Assembly (NCBI GenBank): GCA_019752535.1
Contig: JAIEMA010000005.1
Location: 62,001 to 126,000, forward strand
Source: Bacteriovoracaceae bacterium
Lineage (GTDB): Bacteria; Bdellovibrionota; Bacteriovoracia; Bacteriovoracales; Bacteriovoracaceae
Reading direction: 5' to 3'
DNA length: 64,000 nt
Numbering within the stretch: the stretch's first letter is position 1; every line of letters starts with the position of its first letter. Shown in pieces: positions 24,161 through 34,435 of this stretch. Both the position numbers and the translations under genes were made by a program. The notes beneath the pieces are model-generated. The model was not told the DNA's origin. It worked only from the letters and a program-made list of their open reading frames with translations, and made no database searches.

Positions 24161-25591
24161 ATGCTCATTTGGGATTCGCTTATACTTGTCGCCTATATCT
24201 TCTTGATATTCGGTTTAGCATGGCAAGTCGGTGGAAGAAGTTTCAAAGGAGAGAACACGGCCGAGGGACAATATCTTGCGAATCGCTCCCTTTCATTTCC
24301 CGAAGTCATTTGCTCTATTATTGCCACAGAAGTGTCAGCTCTCACTTTTTTAGGTATTCCGGCTTTTGCTTATAACTCAGATTTTAACTTCCTTCAGATC
24401 TACATCGGTGCGATTGTCGGTCGATTTGTGGTCGCCAGAATTTTCATTCCTCGCATTTACGGCAAAGGTCTCACTCTTTATGAAGTTATATCTGGAAAAG
24501 ATGGCAAGGCGTCTGGAAGAAGACTCATTGCCATGTTCTATGCCACGAGCAAGATTTTTTCCGTTGGTGTAAGACTCTTCTCAGGCTCAATTCTGGTTGG
24601 CACTTTCATGGGTGTAAACACGATCACGGGGCTCTTGATTACGACTATAATCACATTCATTTACACTCTAGTGGGTGGACTTAAAGCTGTTGTGAGAACA
24701 GATATTTTACAGATGTCTTTATTCATCATAGGTGGCCTTGTCGCTCACTATCTCATTCCTCAAGTGGCCAATCAGTCTTGGGGAGATATGATGAGTCTCG
24801 CTTATGCGGCAGATAAAACAACGATATTTCATTGGAGTACTCCGATGAGCGTGCTGGCCGGCTTAGCGGGAGGCGTGCTCTTTGATATGTCGACTCACGG
24901 TGTGGATCAAGATTTTGCTCAACGTCTTATGGCCTCAAAATCACAAAAAGTGGGCCAATGGGCAATCTTCCTCTCCTCTTTCATCTCAATTGGCGTGGGA
25001 GCTCTATTCTTGGGTGTAGGCGCACTCTTATGGAGTTTCTATCAAGTGCACCCCTTTCCTAGTGAGATCCCCAATGCAGATCACTTGTTCGCACATTTCA
25101 TTGTGACGTATTTTCCGTCAGGCCTTAAAGGATTAATGGTAGCAGGAGTCATGGCCGCAACCATGAGCACCCTCGATTCAACAATCAATGCGCTTTGTGC
25201 AACTTTACATAATGATATTTTCCCCAAGAGAGACGAGACGAAACTTTCAAAATATATGTTTTGGGACAATGTCACCATTACGGTTTTGCTCTTTGTCGTG
25301 GCCGTAGTTGCTTCCACTAATAGCGGCTTACTGCTGCTCGGACTCAAGATTCAATCTTGGACGGCTGGCGCACTTTTGAGCCTCTTCTTTGCTCGAGTCA
25401 TCTTCAGAAAATTCTTCTCTGTGCCTTTTGATGCATGGACTGTTTTTGGAGCTTATATTTTGGGAATATCCGGAGTTGCTCTCAACACGATTTTTCTTAA
25501 AGGCGATTGGAACTGGAATACTTATTTCGGATGTGGATTTGGATTAGCGGCGCTCTTTCTTTTAGGAAAGTTGCGCCGCCAGCAAAATTAA
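24161..25591 (+). CDS. Sodium:solute symporter (SSS family)
   Basis: About 476 residues with 12-13 membrane helices. The family pattern is visible: [20 protein letters not shown] in TM1-2, the [14 protein letters not shown] loop typical of SSS members, and the [17 protein letters not shown] segment. It couples sodium entry to uptake of an organic solute (proline, sialic acid, pantothenate and sugars are known in the family); the specific substrate is not clear. The ATG at 24161 is chosen because it begins TM1 and has AAAGG about 10 nt upstream. An in-frame ATG at 24098 would add 21 residues. It converges with the ABC importer operon with a 4-bp overlap. Confidence 0.85.
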   Translation: MLIWDSLILVAYIFLIFGLAWQVGGRSFKGENTAEGQYLANRSLSFPEVICSIIATEVSALTFLGIPAFAYNSDFNFLQIYIGAIVGRFVVARIFIPRIYGKGLTLYEVISGKDGKASGRRLIAMFYATSKIFSVGVRLFSGSILVGTFMGVNTITGLLITTIITFIYTLVGGLKAVVRTDILQMSLFIIGGLVAHYLIPQVANQSWGDMMSLAYAADKTTIFHWSTPMSVLAGLAGGVLFDMSTHGVDQDFAQRLMASKSQKVGQWAIFLSSFISIGVGALFLGVGALLWSFYQVHPFPSEIPNADHLFAHFIVTYFPSGLKGLMVAGVMAATMSTLDSTINALCATLHNDIFPKRDETKLSKYMFWDNVTITVLLFVVAVVASTNSGLLLLGLKIQSWTAGALLSLFFARVIFRKFFSVPFDAWTVFGAYILGISGVALNTIFLKGDWNWNTYFGCGFGLAALFLLGKLRRQQN

Positions 25592-27312
25592 GACAAGAAA
25601 GCTTCTAAATTCTTTGGAAGTCCCTTAGGAATAGCACTCAAGAGAGTCTTAGTGTACTCCTCACGTGGATTCTTGTAGATGCGATCGGCGCGATCCATCT
25701 CGACAAGCTTCCCTTTATTCATGACTCCGACCTCATCCGAAATAAAGTTCACAACACCTAGATCGTGAGAGATAAAGATATATGTTAACTTGAACTCCTG
25801 TTGGAGATCCAAGAGGAGGTTTAACACTTGAGCCTGAATAGACACATCTAAGGCCGAAACAGATTCATCACAAATGACAAATTCCGGTCGAAGCATCAAG
25901 GCACGAGCGATACAAATTCGCTGACGCTGACCACCCGAGAACTCATGCGGATAGCGATTAAGTTGATTCGCCTTAAGCCCCACTTTCTCCATCAATTCTT
26001 TGGCCGTATTAAGTCTCTCAGATTTTCCACCGCCAAGTCCATGAACCACCAAAGGCTCAGTTAAGATTTCACCCACAGTCATACGTGGATTAAGAGATGA
26101 ATACGGATCTTGGAAAATGATTTGCATTTTGCGTCTCAAAAGACGCATCTGTTCATTGGGGAGATGAGTAATATCTTTTCCTTCATAGGAAATACTTCCC
26201 GAAGTCGGCTCAATCAAACGAAGAATGGTGCGGCCAAGGGTTGTTTTCCCACATCCCGACTCTCCGACTAGTCCCAAAGTCTTTCCGCGCTTTAATTGAA
26301 AGCTCACTCCATCAACGGCTTTCACCTCACCGACTTTTCTGCCAAATAATCCGCCCTTAATAGGGAAATGCGTATGCAGATCCTTAACTTCTAGCAGAAT
26401 GGGAGAATCATTCTTGGCTTCATAATTTTTTTCAAAAACTTGGACGCGCTCTTTAGTCACTTTAAGAGAGTTTCCTTCTTCATCCATGAAATCACTGACA
26501 GTTAAAAGACGCTTTGGATTCGCGCCAAGATCAGGACGACAGGCGATAAGTCCCTTTGTGTAAGGATGATTCGATTTTTCGAAAATTGAGCGCGTTTTAT
26601 CTTTCTCAACCATTTTCGATCGATACATCACAACCACTTCATCGGCCACATCAGCGATCACACCCAAATCGTGAGTAATGAAGAGCATACTCATCCGGTG
26701 CTTTTCTTGAAGACCCTGTAAGAGCTCTATCACTTGTTTTTGAATCGTCACATCAAGGGCTGTCGTAGGTTCATCACATATAAGAAGTTTTGGATCACAG
26801 GCAATGGCCATAGCGATCATCACTCTCTGTTTTTGACCACCGCTCATCTCGTGTGGATAGGCATGAACTTTTTGACTTGGATTAGGAATTCCGACTTCAT
26901 TAAATAAATCAATCGCCTTCTCCCAAGCCGTCTTCTTGTCCATTCCTCTATGAAGCATGAGTGTCTCAGCGACCTGAGCTCCTGTCTTAAACACTGGATT
27001 GAGACTTGTCATAGGCTCTTGAAAAATCATCGCAATTTTATTACCGCGAATTTTTCTCATCTCATCATCCGGAAGAGCTAAAAGATCTGTTCCATCAAAA
27101 AGAATTTTGCCTGAGATATTGGCCGGAGGCTGAGGAAGAAGGCGCATAATCGCAAGCGAAGTGACACTCTTTCCAGAGCCTGATTCACCAACGATACCTA
27201 CGGTCTTTCCCATAGGGACATCAAAGCTGATTTTATCTACTGCACGCATCGAATTGTCGCGTGTAATGAAATCGACTGTTAAATCTTGAATAGAGAGTAA
27301 AGGACGTTCCAT
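25588..27312 (-). CDS. Oligopeptide ABC importer ATPase (DppD-DppF type fusion)
   Basis: A 574-residue protein with two complete ABC ATPase domains: Walker A GESGSGKS and GESGCGKT, signatures MSGGQKQRV and FSGGQRQRI, Walker [13 protein letters not shown] and [12 protein letters not shown]. Each domain ends in the oligopeptide-type C-terminal extension ([21 protein letters not shown]). This is the fused DppDF/GsiA/YejF form that energises peptide uptake. The ATG at 27312 lies just after the permease stop; a longer in-frame start would overlap the permease. It is the last gene of the operon SBP-permease-permease-ATPase. Confidence 0.93.
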   Translation of the reverse strand: MERPLLSIQDLTVDFITRDNSMRAVDKISFDVPMGKTVGIVGESGSGKSVTSLAIMRLLPQPPANISGKILFDGTDLLALPDDEMRKIRGNKIAMIFQEPMTSLNPVFKTGAQVAETLMLHRGMDKKTAWEKAIDLFNEVGIPNPSQKVHAYPHEMSGGQKQRVMIAMAIACDPKLLICDEPTTALDVTIQKQVIELLQGLQEKHRMSMLFITHDLGVIADVADEVVVMYRSKMVEKDKTRSIFEKSNHPYTKGLIACRPDLGANPKRLLTVSDFMDEEGNSLKVTKERVQVFEKNYEAKNDSPILLEVKDLHTHFPIKGGLFGRKVGEVKAVDGVSFQLKRGKTLGLVGESGCGKTTLGRTILRLIEPTSGSISYEGKDITHLPNEQMRLLRRKMQIIFQDPYSSLNPRMTVGEILTEPLVVHGLGGGKSERLNTAKELMEKVGLKANQLNRYPHEFSGGQRQRICIARALMLRPEFVICDESVSALDVSIQAQVLNLLLDLQQEFKLTYIFISHDLGVVNFISDEVGVMNKGKLVEMDRADRIYKNPREEYTKTLLSAIPKGLPKNLEAFLS

Positions 27313-27313
27313 G

Positions 27314-28174
27314 TCACTTGCCTTTGAGTTTTGGATCGAGGGCATCACGAAGTGCATCCCCCAAAATATTAAATGCTAAAACAACTATAAACATCGCTAC
27401 CGTCGCACCCGCAAGTTGCCACCAGACGCCACGGGCAAGCTCCATACGCGCATCATCAATCATCGTCCCCCAACTTGGCTCACCCTGAACACCAAGGCCC
27501 AAGTAAGAGAGAATCACTTCTGACTTGATCGCCGTTTGAAACTGAAGAGATGTGTTAATAATGACCAAGTGAGTGACGTTGGGAAGGATATGGATAAATA
27601 ATTTTCTTAAATGCCCTCCACCAATCGCACCTGCCGCTTGCACATATTCGCGCTCTTTATGCTTCATAACTTCACCACGAATTAATCGCGCCAGTCCCAC
27701 CCAACCGGTCATCCCAAGGGCCAGATAAACCGAAGTAAGTCCTTTACCAAGAATCAGAGTGATCGAGATCAAAAGCATGATATTAGGAATTGAGGAGAAG
27801 GTCGTGATGAACCAAGAAATGATGTCATCAATCCAGCCACCAAAATAGCCGGCCAGGGCCCCAATTACTACTCCAATAGGAATAGCGATGAGAGAAGTCA
27901 CTAGTCCCACGCTCATGGCAATTTTTGTTCCGTGAATAACTTTTGCAAACACATCACGTCCAAAAAGATCAGTCCCTAACCAAAGACTTCCACCCGGAGG
28001 CAAATACTCAGCTCCCATGGAAGTCTTCCAATCCGGAACACCCACACCAAAGGAGGCAAGCAAGGCTATCAAAGAGTAAGCAAGGACTATAATAAGTGAG
28101 ATAAGTGCCCAGCGATCTCTCACTAAGCGCGAGAAAGCATCACCCCATAACGATTTAGTATCTTGATCTTGCAT
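27314..28174 (-). CDS. Oligopeptide ABC importer permease (OppC/DppC type)
   Basis: A 286-residue membrane protein of the binding-protein-dependent transport family: an N-terminal helix followed by the five-helix core with the EAA loop ([24 protein letters not shown]). The soluble segment [24 protein letters not shown] before TM2 marks the OppC/DppC group. It pairs with the upstream OppB-type permease to form the channel. Confidence 0.92.
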   Translation of the reverse strand: MQDQDTKSLWGDAFSRLVRDRWALISLIIVLAYSLIALLASFGVGVPDWKTSMGAEYLPPGGSLWLGTDLFGRDVFAKVIHGTKIAMSVGLVTSLIAIPIGVVIGALAGYFGGWIDDIISWFITTFSSIPNIMLLISITLILGKGLTSVYLALGMTGWVGLARLIRGEVMKHKEREYVQAAGAIGGGHLRKLFIHILPNVTHLVIINTSLQFQTAIKSEVILSYLGLGVQGEPSWGTMIDDARMELARGVWWQLAGATVAMFIVVLAFNILGDALRDALDPKLKGK

Positions 28175-28180
28175 AATGTC

Positions 28181-29116
28181 CTACTTCAACTTCACTCGCG
28201 GATCGGCGAGTGTATAGAGCACGTCTGTGAGTAATGAAAACAAAATATAAGCAATGGAAGAGAGCACGGCCATCGCCTTAATCACTGGAAAGTCAGATGA
28301 GTTAAGTGCATTGAGCGTAATCCCACCTAAGCCAGGGATGGAGAAGAAGCTCTCCAACAGAAGAGCTCCGAGAATCAGAAAAGGAATTTGAATCACCACG
28401 TAAGTAATAATCGGGATCATCGCATTTCTTAAAACGTGCTTTAAGAGAACCGTGATCTCACCTAATCCTTTAGCACGCGCCGTTCTCACGTAGTCCTGAT
28501 AAATTTCATCTAAGATGACAGTTCTAAAGAATCGGACATCAGGCCCTAGACTTAAAACAATCCAAATGATTCCAGGAAGAGCGACATAGGAGAGAAACTG
28601 AGGGAATTCTGGCTCATAGCCACTAATTTCAAACCATCCCATTTTGTAAGCGAGAAAATATTGAAAGAAGAGAATGTAAGCAACTGACGAAATCGACATG
28701 CCAGCAATACACAAAAAACGGATAAATAAGTCGATTCCCTTGCCTCTATAGAAAGCCACGACGAGAGAGAGAAGAACAGAGACGATTGTTGAAATCGCAA
28801 AAGCCGGAATAGTAAGAGTCAACGAAGGCCAAGCTCCTTGGCGAATCATATCGTAGATATCTTGGCGGGTCGCCCATGAGCGGCCAAAATCCAAAGTAAA
28901 AGAGCTACGTACAACATCCATATACTGAGCAAAAAGTGGTTTATTTAAACCTAACTGTTCGCGAAGATCATGAATCTGCTGAGCTGTCGCATGCTTACCT
29001 AATAACAGTGGAGCTGGATCTCCAGCCACCACGTTAAAGAGGATGAAAATGATAAAGCTCACTCCAAAGATAACCGGGATTAAGTAAAGTAATCTTCGAA
29101 TAATATAATTCGTCAT
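28181..29116 (-). CDS. Oligopeptide ABC importer permease (OppB/DppB type)
   Basis: A 311-residue membrane protein starting MTNYIIRRLLYLIPVIFGVSF, the hallmark of OppB/DppB, with an EAA loop (DYVRTARAKGLGEITVLLKHVLRN) and a C-terminal PRVKLK-type DPR motif. Six membrane segments are visible. Only 6 bp separate it from the OppC-type gene and 13 bp from the binding-protein gene. Confidence 0.93.
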   Translation of the reverse strand: MTNYIIRRLLYLIPVIFGVSFIIFILFNVVAGDPAPLLLGKHATAQQIHDLREQLGLNKPLFAQYMDVVRSSFTLDFGRSWATRQDIYDMIRQGAWPSLTLTIPAFAISTIVSVLLSLVVAFYRGKGIDLFIRFLCIAGMSISSVAYILFFQYFLAYKMGWFEISGYEPEFPQFLSYVALPGIIWIVLSLGPDVRFFRTVILDEIYQDYVRTARAKGLGEITVLLKHVLRNAMIPIITYVVIQIPFLILGALLLESFFSIPGLGGITLNALNSSDFPVIKAMAVLSSIAYILFSLLTDVLYTLADPRVKLK

Positions 29117-29129
29117 TCCTAGCCTTCGA

Positions 29130-30893
29130 CTAGAACTTCTTTAAAAGTTCTTTTTTTGTTTCTAGATCAACATTCAAATACTGAGACTGTGTGTGGTTGA
29201 ATTCGATGTACTTATAGTTCTTCAGCCAACCGTGATTGAGAGACACTGTTGTACGGTGAACTCCATAGATCCATGGAACATCATCCCCCACCATCTCATA
29301 AAGTTTTTCGTAAAGAGCTGTTCTCTCCGGACTATCTTGCATAATAGCAGCTTGAGCAAAGATCTTATCAAAAGCAGCATTCTTATAGTTTGATGAATTT
29401 GATCCTGGTGATTCATTTGGCCCATACATTAACGAGAGGAAGTTCTCAGCATCTGGGTAGTCAGCTCCCCAGGCCATTCCGAACATCTGAGCAGTTTTTG
29501 TATTAGTTTTTTTGACTAACTCAGGCCAAGTGTTGGTGCTGATTTTTACCTTTACACCAATATCACTCATACACTTCGCAAAGAACTCACCTTGTTGGCG
29601 AGAAACTGTCGAACCAACCGTTTCGTAAGTCAGCTCAGGCAAACCCTTACCTTCTGGATAACCAGCCTCTTTAAGTAGTTTTTTCGCACGTTCAAGATCT
29701 CTATCAACAAAAGCATTCTTGTATTCTTTCTTATGACCTGCAATGCCAGGTGGAATGATCGACTGTGCGATTTGAGCCGTATTGTTGAAAAAAAGTTTAT
29801 TCGATTCAACGCGATCGTAGGCCAGTGAGAGCGCCTGACGAAGTTTCAAATTTGACGTAAACAAAGGATCATTGTGGTTAAAGGCAATGTAAGTCACATC
29901 TAGTGAAGGCACCATAGAAAGTCGGATTCCTTTCTTAGCCATTTCAGGAGCAATCTCTTTACCACCAACAATTGCTTGGTCAAAATTATCTTTTGGAACA
30001 CCCAAGAGATCCGCTGATCCTTTTTGGAAGTTCAACCATTGTGGTTGAGCTTCAATGACAATATTCACAATGATTTTCTCTACGAGTGGAAGTTTTTTTC
30101 CAGCATCACTCAAGAGCCCCTGACTCTCATCACTAGCTTCACCTTCTGAAGGATAGAACTTGTCTCTGAAAGTAGGATTACGCTTATAAACAATACGATT
30201 TGAATTATCGAAGTAATCAAGAACGAAAGGGCCGGTTCCAACAGGATAGTTTTGAAACTCTTGGCCAAATTTTTCAACTGCTTCATGGGCGACAACAGAT
30301 GTAAAAGGCATCGCTAATGAATAAAGAAACTGAGGAAATGGCTTATTCAATTTAACTTGAAGAGTGTAATCATCGATCTTCTTTAAGCCAGAGATCTCTT
30401 CAGCATAATTTACTTTTTCTGCCGTTGAGTTTTTCTCTCTCCACTCATTTAAACCAGCAATCTTTCCATCCCAAACCCACCAGCCGGTAGACTGAAGCTT
30501 CGGATCACCAAGACGCTTAAATGAGTAAACAAAGTCATCGGCCTTAAGTTCTCGTCCTTTGCCATCTGCAAAGGCTTTTGAATCGTGAAACTTCACACCC
30601 TTCTTAATTTTAAAAGTGTATGTCAGTCCATCTTTCGAGACTTCAGGCATCGACTCTGCAAGATTGGGAGTCAATTCATACGGACGCTTTAAATAATGAA
30701 ATTCAAGCAGGGTCTCATACACTTTTCCGACTTCATTTGCAGAATACAGATCCGCTGCATAGATAGGATCAAATCCTTTTATCTTTTGAGAAGATATAAG
30801 ATTCAAAACTTTCTCATCAAAGTTTTGTTCTCGACTGCAACTTAATGCAAATAGAGTAAGTGATAAAATAGAAACCAAAATACGTTTGGACAT
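29130..30893 (-). CDS. Oligopeptide ABC importer substrate-binding lipoprotein (SBP_bac_5)
   Basis: A 587-residue lipoprotein (lipobox LFALSC) of the extracellular solute-binding family 5 (OppA/DppA). The family features are DPIYAADLYSANEVGKVYETL at the start of the mature part, GLTYTFKIKKGVKFHDS, the NYPVGTGPFVLD segment and the LRQALSLAYDR hinge. Being a lipoprotein rather than free periplasmic, it may sit on a membrane near prey-derived peptides. The ATG at 30893 is chosen because GAGGAGAGGG lies just before it. First gene of the operon. Confidence 0.92.
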   Translation of the reverse strand: MSKRILVSILSLTLFALSCSREQNFDEKVLNLISSQKIKGFDPIYAADLYSANEVGKVYETLLEFHYLKRPYELTPNLAESMPEVSKDGLTYTFKIKKGVKFHDSKAFADGKGRELKADDFVYSFKRLGDPKLQSTGWWVWDGKIAGLNEWREKNSTAEKVNYAEEISGLKKIDDYTLQVKLNKPFPQFLYSLAMPFTSVVAHEAVEKFGQEFQNYPVGTGPFVLDYFDNSNRIVYKRNPTFRDKFYPSEGEASDESQGLLSDAGKKLPLVEKIIVNIVIEAQPQWLNFQKGSADLLGVPKDNFDQAIVGGKEIAPEMAKKGIRLSMVPSLDVTYIAFNHNDPLFTSNLKLRQALSLAYDRVESNKLFFNNTAQIAQSIIPPGIAGHKKEYKNAFVDRDLERAKKLLKEAGYPEGKGLPELTYETVGSTVSRQQGEFFAKCMSDIGVKVKISTNTWPELVKKTNTKTAQMFGMAWGADYPDAENFLSLMYGPNESPGSNSSNYKNAAFDKIFAQAAIMQDSPERTALYEKLYEMVGDDVPWIYGVHRTTVSLNHGWLKNYKYIEFNHTQSQYLNVDLETKKELLKKF

Positions 30894-31026
30894 AGTCCCT
30901 CTCCTCAAGATGGCGAAGTGATCATATTGAAATCACTCTATTTTAAAAGCAAGGTCTTCTCCTGACTATAAAAAGAAAAAGAACACGACAAGAGGTGCAA
31001 TTTGACACCCGACTCACACAGTCAGG

Positions 31027-31707
31027 TTAATGATGACTAAAAAAGAGCTCCTGGCGAAGTTCAACTTGATCAGAAAACTCGAGTTTGTGAATGACTTCTA
31101 TGGTTACTCTCTTAAAGAAAGAGTCAGTAAGATTTTTAAACACAACGCGCATGCTCCATGTGGGTTTTATTTTTATCACACCCGTGAACTCTTCTTTTTT
31201 TTCATCCCAACTCCATGTTGAGATCACTTCATCCCACTTACAGTCCCAATTATTGGCAGACTGCAGCACACAGTTTCGAGTCAAAGAAAGTTGATCACTG
31301 TGGGTCCAGCGAAGAAGATGGTGGAGATAAAGAACAAAATCTTGACCCAACTGAGGATAATTCAATTTTCTTTTTGTCGAGGCCACTCTTAAGGCATCCA
31401 CTATCCGCCAGCGAAAATCATTTTGTTCTGGAATGGCCGTGGGTCTTGTTTCATTGAGCTCAGGAAAATCAAAAATTTCTTCACCCTTTAAAGGAATCGA
31501 AATCGCCATCTTCCAACCGTTGTTTATAAATAGTGATTCAAACGAGAACACCCATGATTCAGGTCCAACTTCAAGGCGAGCCTTACCTTCTCCATCCATG
31601 GAAACAAATTTCCATAGACTTTCAAAAGCCGGATCTTTGGGTGCTTTGGTGGCACATGAAAATAAAAAAAGAAGAATGAAAAAACGAAACCCCATGAACA
31701 AGATCAT
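31027..31707 (-). CDS. Uncharacterised lipoprotein with a hairpin over its start codons
   Basis: About 226 residues. The signal peptide (MILFMGFRFFILLFLFSC) ends in a lipobox Cys, giving a lipoprotein. The mature part is beta-rich with many Trp and Phe, and Cys-x-x-Cys is absent. No family recognised. Two in-frame ATGs (31707, 31695) both lie in the arms of a terminator hairpin; neither has a Shine-Dalgarno. Expression probably depends on readthrough from the upstream TPR gene and on translation that keeps the hairpin open. Confidence 0.55.
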   Translation of the reverse strand: MILFMGFRFFILLFLFSCATKAPKDPAFESLWKFVSMDGEGKARLEVGPESWVFSFESLFINNGWKMAISIPLKGEEIFDFPELNETRPTAIPEQNDFRWRIVDALRVASTKRKLNYPQLGQDFVLYLHHLLRWTHSDQLSLTRNCVLQSANNWDCKWDEVISTWSWDEKKEEFTGVIKIKPTWSMRVVFKNLTDSFFKRVTIEVIHKLEFSDQVELRQELFFSHH

Positions 31708-31712
31708 GGGGT
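31680..31712 (-). terminator. Intrinsic terminator overlapping a lipoprotein start codon
   Basis: On the minus strand a perfect 9-bp stem ACCCCATGA/TCATGGGGT with a 6-nt loop is followed by TTCGTTTTTT. It lies about 30 bp after the TPR-lipoprotein stop codon, where its terminator would be expected, but both ATGs of the next gene are inside the stem. It can therefore act as terminator and as a translation switch. Confidence 0.7.
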
Positions 31713-31740
31713 GCGAATTGTTTAACGGCAAGTGAGATTA

Positions 31741-33603
31741 TTAATCGTTATTTTCTAGAAGGATTGATGCAGGCGATCTTTCTGAATCTAAACTCTCCAG
31801 AACGCTTACAATTTCCTTCTTCTCAGAATTCAAACGCGCATTCTTAAGAGCTTGTTTTAAAAACTCTTTGGCTTGATTGTAGTTTTTCATTTCTTTGTGA
31901 ATCAAAGCCAAGTGCTTGGCGATGACCATATCATCAGGAACTTTTTTAAATGCGTGAGTTAGCTCTTTTAATGCTTCTTTCTGACGGCCCGTCTTAAAAT
32001 AGTACCAGCCCAAAGAATCTCTAATGTATCCATCATCCGGAGAGATCGCTAGAGCCTTCTCTATATAAGGAAGAGCTTCCGCTGGCGACTGACCGCGCTC
32101 AAGCATCGAATAGCCAATAAAGTTCCAAGCATGAGCATTCTTGGGATCTTTATCTAATATTGTCATAATAATAGAGGTCGATGATTTAAAGTCGCGCACC
32201 TTTTCATACAATCCAGCTAAATAGTATTGATGCTGAAGATTGAATTCTTTTTCGCTCGAAACTTTTGCCAAGCTTTGAATCGCTTCAGAGTCCTTTTCTA
32301 CAGACTCAAAATAGCCAGCTTTCAAGACACTTAATTCGACTTTCAGTTCAGGGATATTTTGAATTTTACTTTCAACAACATTTAAAAATTTATCCCCTAA
32401 CTTTCCTTCTTTTCCACCTTGATAGAATTCTTGCAGAGCAAGGCTTGAGAGCATGCTCGCCATCTGAAAGCTAGAATCTTGATAAAGTCCGCTTGAAGTA
32501 GGGATCTTAGCAAAATAGTCGATTGCAGTTTCAAATTTTTCTAGTTCTTGGTGAATAGCCCCTAGGTAATAGAGAATTTTATCTGAATCTGGGACGTATT
32601 GGAGAAGCTCTTTAAAAACAGAGATCGCTTTATCGTATTCCTTAGCATCTGTATAAAGGATACCAAGCTTCACTTTCATATTGAGATCTTCAGGCTCTAA
32701 ATCAACGAGACGTTCAGCATAAGGGATCACTTCAGCAAATCTCTCTTTAATAAAGAGAGCCTGCACCAAACGATTTAAGATAGACTCATCATTTGGTCTT
32801 AGAGCTAAATGTTTTTTATAAACAGCAATGGCCTTGTCAATTTGCTCCCACTGCTCATAAACCAACCCTAAAGCAGCTGCTGATTGAGAGGCAGCTGGAT
32901 CTCTGCGATGAGAGTCCTCAAAAGCAGAAACGGCCGATTTTAGATCTCCACGATCAACATGCATTTTTCCAAGGTAGTAGCCATAAATTCCATTTTTTGG
33001 ATGCTCTCTCTGGCAAACCTTAAGCTGACCCTCTGCCTCTTTCCATTTTTTCTCTAGAGCAAGAGATTTACCTAGAAATAAACAAGCATCTTCTTGTTTA
33101 GGGTTCTTCGCTAAAATTTTACGATACATCGATTGAGAGTCACTCACCTTGTCCAGGCTTGCATAAATCCCGGCCAGGATCAAAGCGACGGATTCATCTT
33201 TTCCATCGTCTCTCTGATAGAGTTTTTGAAGGACGTCTTGCGCCTCTTCCATTTCACCTAAACGAATCAGTGCAACAGCAAATTTTTTATGAACAAACGG
33301 GTCATCAGTGAGAGAGATGAGATGGCGGAAAAGCACTGAACCAGTCACGTAATCGCCCTCCATTAGAGCCGAATTACCCTTCAAAAATAAACTTGTAGAT
33401 AAATACTGAACGGACGAGTGACCTTGTTTTTTTGACTCTGCTACGAGCGTTTCAAGTCGCTGGGAAGCAAGAGCTAAAGCCTCTTCGTTAATTTTAATTT
33501 TATCCTCTTCGGTCAAAACATACTTTTCAGTCTGATGCGCACAACTGACGAGCAAAATTCCGAGAGAAATAAGAGTGAAAAAGGCATTTGTGAATTTTTT
33601 CAT
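31741..33603 (-). CDS. TPR-repeat lipoprotein
   Basis: A 620-residue lipoprotein (lipobox LLVSC, then AHQTEKY). From about residue 60 to the end it is a string of tetratricopeptide repeats of 34 residues; clear ones include PEDLNMKVKLGILYTDAKEY, PDSDKILYYLGAIHQEL, PKNAHAWNFIGYSMLERGQ and PDDGYIRDSLGWYYFKTGRQ. TPR lipoproteins of this type hold protein complexes together at the outer or inner membrane, for example in polysaccharide secretion, pilus or envelope assembly. The partner is unknown. AAGGA lies 11 nt before the ATG. Confidence 0.85.
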   Translation of the reverse strand: MKKFTNAFFTLISLGILLVSCAHQTEKYVLTEEDKIKINEEALALASQRLETLVAESKKQGHSSVQYLSTSLFLKGNSALMEGDYVTGSVLFRHLISLTDDPFVHKKFAVALIRLGEMEEAQDVLQKLYQRDDGKDESVALILAGIYASLDKVSDSQSMYRKILAKNPKQEDACLFLGKSLALEKKWKEAEGQLKVCQREHPKNGIYGYYLGKMHVDRGDLKSAVSAFEDSHRRDPAASQSAAALGLVYEQWEQIDKAIAVYKKHLALRPNDESILNRLVQALFIKERFAEVIPYAERLVDLEPEDLNMKVKLGILYTDAKEYDKAISVFKELLQYVPDSDKILYYLGAIHQELEKFETAIDYFAKIPTSSGLYQDSSFQMASMLSSLALQEFYQGGKEGKLGDKFLNVVESKIQNIPELKVELSVLKAGYFESVEKDSEAIQSLAKVSSEKEFNLQHQYYLAGLYEKVRDFKSSTSIIMTILDKDPKNAHAWNFIGYSMLERGQSPAEALPYIEKALAISPDDGYIRDSLGWYYFKTGRQKEALKELTHAFKKVPDDMVIAKHLALIHKEMKNYNQAKEFLKQALKNARLNSEKKEIVSVLESLDSERSPASILLENND

Positions 33604-34027
33604 CCGAATGACGTCCTTAGCCAGAAAGACCTTCCAGTGGTCTCTCTGAGAACTTATCGGACAAAAAATCGAGAAATTTTAAACAAACACCATTTGCCCC
33701 TATCTTTTTACACAATGAGCCAAGTCGCTGTTATCACAAGCATTGAACGGTATTTTTTGCCTTATCGAATCTTAATATAGTGTTTAGCACAATTATTTTG
33801 ACGGAGTATGTTGACGGCCTTGCAACGCGTTTAGTATCTATGCCCACGAACAACGCAATTTGCTCAACCGAACATAGCGTCACTTTCCGTAGCTTCGATC
33901 TTGCGGAAAGATTTAGACACTTATGGCCGAAACTGACTAAAAGGCGTTTTACAAAACACTAGTTATTTATAATAGTACCTCGGTCTTTATCGACAGGTAG
34001 GAAACCAAATCAGATAGGGGAAACGAT
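33604..34027. other. 424-base gene-free region between divergent genes
   Basis: It holds the promoters of the TPR lipoprotein (minus) and the PhaR-like gene (plus). The short ORFs here lack coding character. There are two TTGACGG repeats 12 bp apart (33799, 33811) and a 7-bp stem (CTTTCCG/CGGAAAG, about 33884-33911) that could belong to a small RNA or leader, but with no terminator after it I do not call an RNA gene. Confidence 0.4.
33968..33973 (+). promoter_or_regulatory. -10 box of the PhaR-like gene
   Basis: A perfect TATAAT about 55 bp before the ATG; no good -35 box at 16-18 bp. The predicted leader of about 48 nt ends in AGGGGAAACG, a usable Shine-Dalgarno. A conventional promoter, unlike the leaderless ones nearby. 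Confidence 0.45.
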
Positions 34028-34426
34028 ATGAAAGAAGTTAGAATCATTAAGCGCTACCAGAACCGCAAGCTGTATGACACATTTCAGTCTTGCTACGTGA
34101 CCCTTGAGGAAATCGCTCAGATCATCCGCGAAGGCCATGAAATCCAAGTCATCGACAACAAGTCAAAAAACGACATCACGTATATGACTCAGATCCAGTT
34201 GTTGTTTGATCAAGAGCGTAAAGCTTTGAAGCCAGGTAACACTGAACTTCTTAAGCGCGTTATCCGCTCTGAAGAAGGAACTTTGACTGGCTACATCACA
34301 ATGCTTGAAGCAAAGCTTGGAATGGAAGTTTCAACTCCAGAAGTAGCACCAGCTGTTACTGAAGAGTTCAAGCCTTTCCTTTCAACAATGACTTCAACTG
34401 TTGAGAACACGGCTACTTTGAACTAA
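34028..34426 (+). CDS. PhaR-type (PHB accumulation regulator) DNA-binding protein
   Basis: A 132-residue protein. Residues 4-65 match the PhaR N-terminal domain: IIKRYQNRKLYDTFQSCYVTLEEIAQ with the invariant RYxNRKLYDT, then an IQVIDNKSKNDIT stretch. The second domain (about 66-100) resembles PHB_acc. In other bacteria PhaR represses phasin and PHB genes and binds PHB granules. No PHB synthase or phasin gene is in this window, so in this organism the protein may control something else, possibly the beta-barrel gene beginning 10 bp downstream. Confidence 0.85.
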   Translation: MKEVRIIKRYQNRKLYDTFQSCYVTLEEIAQIIREGHEIQVIDNKSKNDITYMTQIQLLFDQERKALKPGNTELLKRVIRSEEGTLTGYITMLEAKLGMEVSTPEVAPAVTEEFKPFLSTMTSTVENTATLN

Positions 34427-34429
34427 TAT
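34401..34429 (+). promoter_or_regulatory. Leaderless promoter inside the end of the PhaR-like gene
   Basis: TTGAGA (34401-34406) and TAATAT (34424-34429), 17 bp apart, with the -10 ending 6 nt before the ATG at 34436. The -10 contains the PhaR-like stop codon. No Shine-Dalgarno precedes the ATG. Confidence 0.6.
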
Positions 34430-34435
34430 CCTCTT

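Noticed and set aside
33811-33837. TTGACG and TAGTAT as a promoter
   Set aside because: The spacer is only 15 bp. The TATAAT at 33968 is closer to the gene and the better box.
33780-33962. 60-codon ORF in the gene-free region before the PhaR-like gene
   Set aside because: No Shine-Dalgarno or -10 at useful distance, unusual amino-acid make-up, and it overlaps the likely promoter; better read as non-coding.
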